Position numbers and translations under genes: made by a program
Origin: Candidatus Heimdallarchaeota archaeon
GTDB taxonomy: Archaea; Asgardarchaeota; Heimdallarchaeia; Heimdallarchaeales; Kariarchaeaceae
Direction: 5' to 3'
Assembly (NCBI GenBank): GCA_021399405.1
Contig: JAAFKL010000302.1
Location: forward strand, 1-8,996
DNA length: 8,996 nt
The notes under the pieces: model-generated
The model's input: the letters and a program-made list of their open reading frames with translations, nothing else
The model's database searches: none
What the model was told of the DNA's origin: nothing
Shown: in pieces, positions 6,906-8,996 of the stretch
Layout of the letters: every line of letters starts with the position of its first letter
Numbering within the stretch: the first letter of the stretch is position 1

Positions 6906-7493
6906 CTACTCCGTTTTATTTAAACTTTGAATTATTGTTTTAATCATTTGTTCTAACTGATTGAGATCCAATTTTACGCGGTTACCAAATTTATTATCAA
7001 AGTACGATTCACCTTTTTCAACTGTCGTAATAAATATGTTCTTTTTGGTATAACTATCTAATTCATACTTCTGATGCAATGCGATCCTTGCTTCATCTTC
7101 ATCATCAAAATTATTAAGGACAAAAATGATTGGAGCCTCATTTTTTGCGTGTGAAAATACTGTTTCTGCAAGATCTTTATGTGTACCATATTGCACTTTG
7201 GGATTATGATTATAAACAATCACGACAGCATGAGCAATTTCTACAAATTGAAACCACTTAGTAATTGTAGGGGCATCAAGCTCATAAAAATTGAATTTAT
7301 TACCATTATCACCTAATGCAAACACAGAATCGATGAATTCGAAATTCAAACCTTTGTAGGATACGGTCACAGGCGGAGGTGAAAAAGGAACTGAATCAAA
7401 GGCATGTAAATACTCAGAAATCAGAGTTGATTTGCCTGAATTCATCAATCCAGTAACTAAAATGAAATAATCTATTTTTATCTCCAATCGCAC
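6906..7493 (-). CDS. Arf/Ras-like small GTPase with degenerate G motifs
   Basis: A 195-residue single-domain P-loop protein. The Walker A motif GLMNSGKST (15-23) is intact. A Thr at about 43 in VTVSYKGLNFEF fits switch I. The usual DxxG of switch II is replaced by YELDAPTITKW (70-80), which lacks the glycine. Position 4 of the guanine motif reads LNNFDD (126-131), so NKxD has become NNFD. TTVEKGE (156-162) stands where SAK is normally found. It therefore probably binds nucleotide, but hydrolysis or base selectivity may be altered. There is no lipidation motif or membrane helix. The start is GTG; a TTG two codons later is an alternative. It lies 75 bases after the PAC2 gene on the same strand and may share its transcript, although an AT-rich TATA-like run at about 7530-7542 could serve it separately. 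Superfamily is clear; the subfamily (Arf, Rab or MglA-like) is not. Confidence 0.8.
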   Translation of the reverse strand: MRLEIKIDYFILVTGLMNSGKSTLISEYLHAFDSVPFSPPPVTVSYKGLNFEFIDSVFALGDNGNKFNFYELDAPTITKWFQFVEIAHAVVIVYNHNPKVQYGTHKDLAETVFSHAKNEAPIIFVLNNFDDEDEARIALHQKYELDSYTKKNIFITTVEKGESYFDNKFGNRVKLDLNQLEQMIKTIIQSLNKTE

Positions 7494-7568
7494 TGAACTT
7501 TATGTTTTTGAAATGATTTTCGATCCTTGATAAATAAAATAGTTAATCAAATAATCAGGAATATACAA

Positions 7569-8363
7569 TCATAGTAGTTCGTTGATATCATAACCAGGCA
7601 TATCATCATCGTCCTCATCATCATCATCATCCTCGTAAACAATCCGATTCTCATTGTGCAGATTCTGAGGAACGGGAACAACTGCACTGGGTATAAAAGA
7701 GAAATCAAAATGAACTAATTGTGTTTTGTTTGGGATCTCTATTCCAGTCAATTTTTCTATTTCGTTGACAACAACCATTGCGGCACTTGGATCTTCCTCT
7801 AATTCACAGTAGGCTAACAGACCCAGTACGGGTAAATCAAGTGTTATTCCATTTGTGATAAAAGATGAAAGAGGTCCAATCATGGGTAGTTTATCCATTA
7901 AACTTCTTTGGTGACCATGTTGTTGCTCCCATTTTGGTGTAGGAACATACGCGGCCCAATCAACTGAACCATTATGTCTAGTTTCTTCGCGCAAACCACC
8001 AATGATTATGTACTCCTTCAATTTCCAACCCAGAATTTCACGGACAAGCTCATCCCAGTATTTTTGAGGAACAGTACTTACATGTATTGGGAGGCGAGGG
8101 AGAACAATTATTGTCTTTGAATTTGCGTGTTCGTATACAGTCAGCAAGGATTCTAGACGATTTTTATGATACCATGAAGAATTTCCCCAAAAGGCAATTG
8201 AAGTCATGTCAACAGTCTCCACAAGATGTGTTAGTGATAAATAACCAACATTTCCAAAACCAGAAAAACCAATAACGACTTGGTAATCTTTAATGCGATT
8301 GATTACTTCTTTTGGTAACTTCAGCATTGATCCTAGAATAAAATCATCTTGAGATTTAACCAT
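7569..8363 (-). CDS. PAC2-family protein (proteasome assembly chaperone-like) with acidic tail
   Basis: The 264-residue product matches the archaeal PAC2 family. Diagnostic segments are GFSGFGNVGYLSLTHLVE (32-49), LVREILGWKLKEYIIIGG (106-123) and PMIGPLSSFITNGI (160-173), then LPVLGLLAYCELEEDPSAA (177-195) followed by a helix with EIEKLTGIEI (201-210). Eukaryotic and archaeal relatives help assemble or gate the 20S proteasome. The end differs: an acidic run of Asp with one Glu (about 244-254) and MPGYDINELL, without the HbYX C-terminus used by many proteasome activators to dock on the ring. Length is near normal for archaeal PAC2 proteins. ATG 8363 has a TATA-like box 25 bases upstream and no ribosome binding site. 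It may head a two-gene transcript with the GTPase. The family is well supported; proteasome involvement is inferred. Confidence 0.88.
   Translation of the reverse strand: MVKSQDDFILGSMLKLPKEVINRIKDYQVVIGFSGFGNVGYLSLTHLVETVDMTSIAFWGNSSWYHKNRLESLLTVYEHANSKTIIVLPRLPIHVSTVPQKYWDELVREILGWKLKEYIIIGGLREETRHNGSVDWAAYVPTPKWEQQHGHQRSLMDKLPMIGPLSSFITNGITLDLPVLGLLAYCELEEDPSAAMVVVNEIEKLTGIEIPNKTQLVHFDFSFIPSAVVPVPQNLHNENRIVYEDDDDDEDDDDMPGYDINELL
7602..7634 (-). repeat. GAT/GAC trinucleotide run encoding the acidic tail
   Basis: On the minus strand a run of GAT and GAG/GAC codons encodes the Asp-rich tail of the PAC2 protein. Such a run can gain or lose codons by slippage without breaking the frame, so tail length may vary between strains. 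Confidence 0.6.
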
Positions 8364-8384
8364 TGATTTCTTAAGAATTCTATC

Positions 8385-8393
8385 TATAAAAAA
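8385..8393 (-). promoter_or_regulatory. TATA box of the PAC2-family gene
   Basis: On the minus strand TTTTTTATAG is centred about 25 bases before ATG 8363, with no ribosome binding site between them. This fits a leaderless transcript. Confidence 0.5.
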
Positions 8394-8468
8394 TTACTAT
8401 TAGATTTATTTTGTGTATTACAAATATTATTCTAATCTTTGCAATCAAATACTATTTACTAGAAATTA

Positions 8469-8508
8469 GATCATCATTAATAATATTATGGGATAATCGT
8501 TGATGATC
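8469..8508. repeat. 8-base inverted repeat upstream of the PAC2 gene
   Basis: GATCATCA (8469-8476) and TGATGATC (8501-8508) are exact inverse copies with a 24-base AT-rich spacer. They lie about 105-145 bases upstream of the PAC2 start. This could be an operator or a weak hairpin; function is unknown. Confidence 0.4.
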
Positions 8509-8591
8509 ATTTTTGTACTTACATTACTAGTTTCATTAGAAAATGAGTACTTCACGTTCAGCAACCCTATATCTGATGTCACCATCACCTT

Positions 8592-8902
8592 ACCAATTTT
8601 GTTTAACACAAAAATGGTTCAGTCGAAATAGGTTCTGTTCATAATGAACGGTGCGTCCTTCTGCTTCTCACCCTACAGGGATCAACAAAGCCAGGTCTTC
8701 CGTGATTTTTAACCACTGGCAGATCATTTTCAGTCCGTAAACTGAAAACCAGCATTCCTGTGTTTATTTTACTAAATACAGGTTAGGACAGTCAATATGA
8801 TGTTTCGGTACGTTTCTAACTTTTCCGTAAATCTTCCAAAGGAAGAAATGACAGGTAGATGCTTACCTAGTCCTCTCACACCCTTATTACTAAAGGTAGT
8901 AA
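8592..8902 (+). ncRNA. Candidate structured RNA, unrecognised family
   Basis: Successive hairpins on the plus strand: ACCA-A-TTTTGT with ACAAAA-A-TGGT (8592-8618, one A-A mismatch); GTTCA/TGAAC (8637-8649); GCCAG/CTGGC (8690-8720); TTTTCAGT/ACTGAAAA (8727-8748, perfect); CCTGTGTTTA/TAAATACAGG (8757-8782, one G-U); GTTAGGA/TTCTAAC (8782-8820, one G-U, shares a base with the previous stem); TCTTCC/GGAAGA (8832-8846); AGGTAG/TTACCT (8853-8868, one G-U); TTACT/AGTAA (8887-8902). The wobble pairs would be C-A mismatches on the other strand, so the plus strand is favoured. GC is far above the adjacent DNA, as often seen for RNA genes in AT-rich genomes. I did not find the conserved cores of RNase P RNA, SRP RNA, tRNA or 5S rRNA. 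No clear promoter is visible. It could instead be a decayed mobile element rich in palindromes. Confidence 0.4.
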
Positions 8903-8996
8903 GTTTAATAGTTTAATGCAATCTCAAACTTCAGATAACTAATAATTAACCCTTAATGAACACCTCCTGTAAGAGTAGCAAGAATTAACGGTCATA

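Larger units (their letters stand above)
8364..8996. other. Gene-free region with a GC-rich structured core
   Basis: No protein gene is convincing here on either strand. The first part, 8364-8520, is very AT-rich (18-23% GC by hand count of lines 8401 and 8461). It holds the PAC2 promoter and an inverted repeat. From 8641 GC rises to about 50% (30 of 60 bases in 8641-8700) and hairpins crowd together. The last 90 bases return to AT-rich DNA. Short frames, such as a 38-codon one at 8639-8755 on the minus strand, are not supported. Confidence 0.55.

Noticed and set aside
8639..8755. 38-codon minus-strand frame in the GC-rich island
   Set aside because: It lies across several hairpins and has no family resemblance. 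The neighbouring frames are broken by many stops, so a decayed transposase could not be shown either.
8592..8902. RNase P RNA or SRP RNA
   Set aside because: I looked on both strands for the conserved RNase P core (GAGGAAAGUCC-like) and for the SRP helix 8 GGAA and AGCA pattern. Neither was found, and the arrangement of tandem short hairpins does not fit the SRP rod.

Overview
This AT-rich window looks archaeal, and most likely comes from an Asgard-type archaeon. The grounds are a minimal DUF1931-type histone-fold protein, a PAC2-family (proteasome assembly chaperone-like) protein, an Arf/Ras-like small GTPase, a roadblock/longin-like protein and a large CofD-like fusion protein. Several genes also have a TATA-like box about 25-28 bases before the start codon and no Shine-Dalgarno site, which suggests leaderless transcripts. 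The Asgard assignment is inferred from this gene mix; there is no rRNA or other marker gene to confirm it.

Layout: 1-424 has no convincing gene but holds two small twin hairpins. The histone-fold gene lies at 425-637 (-). A gene-free stretch follows (638-1319), with palindromes and a TATA-like box. An unrecognised 339-residue protein is at 1320-2339 (+), converging with a membrane-anchored MCP-like signalling protein (2426-3496, -). The MCP-like gene diverges from a roadblock/longin-like gene (3715-4299, +). That gene converges tail to tail, with only seven bases between, on a roughly 772-residue protein (4307-6625, -). This protein has a degenerate CofD-like N-terminus, a long charged linker, a helical-repeat region and a PCI-like winged helix at its end. 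Upstream on the same strand are a divergent small GTPase (6906-7493, -) and a PAC2-family protein with an acidic tail (7569-8363, -).

The last 630 bases have no convincing gene. Within them, about 8592-8902 is a run of eight or nine closely spaced hairpins in a patch of much higher GC than the 18-23% DNA just before it. Each stem defect that is a possible wobble pair is G-U when read on the + strand, so this is the best candidate here for an undescribed structured RNA.

How the genes might work together is inference. GTPase, roadblock/longin and PCI-like modules are typical parts of small-GTPase regulatory and protein-complex scaffolding systems, and the MCP-like protein is a signalling module without an external sensor. 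No complete known pathway or operon is visible. The most unusual gene is the CofD-like fusion, which appears to have lost the substrate-binding motifs of the F420 biosynthesis enzyme and gained eukaryote-like protein-interaction modules.
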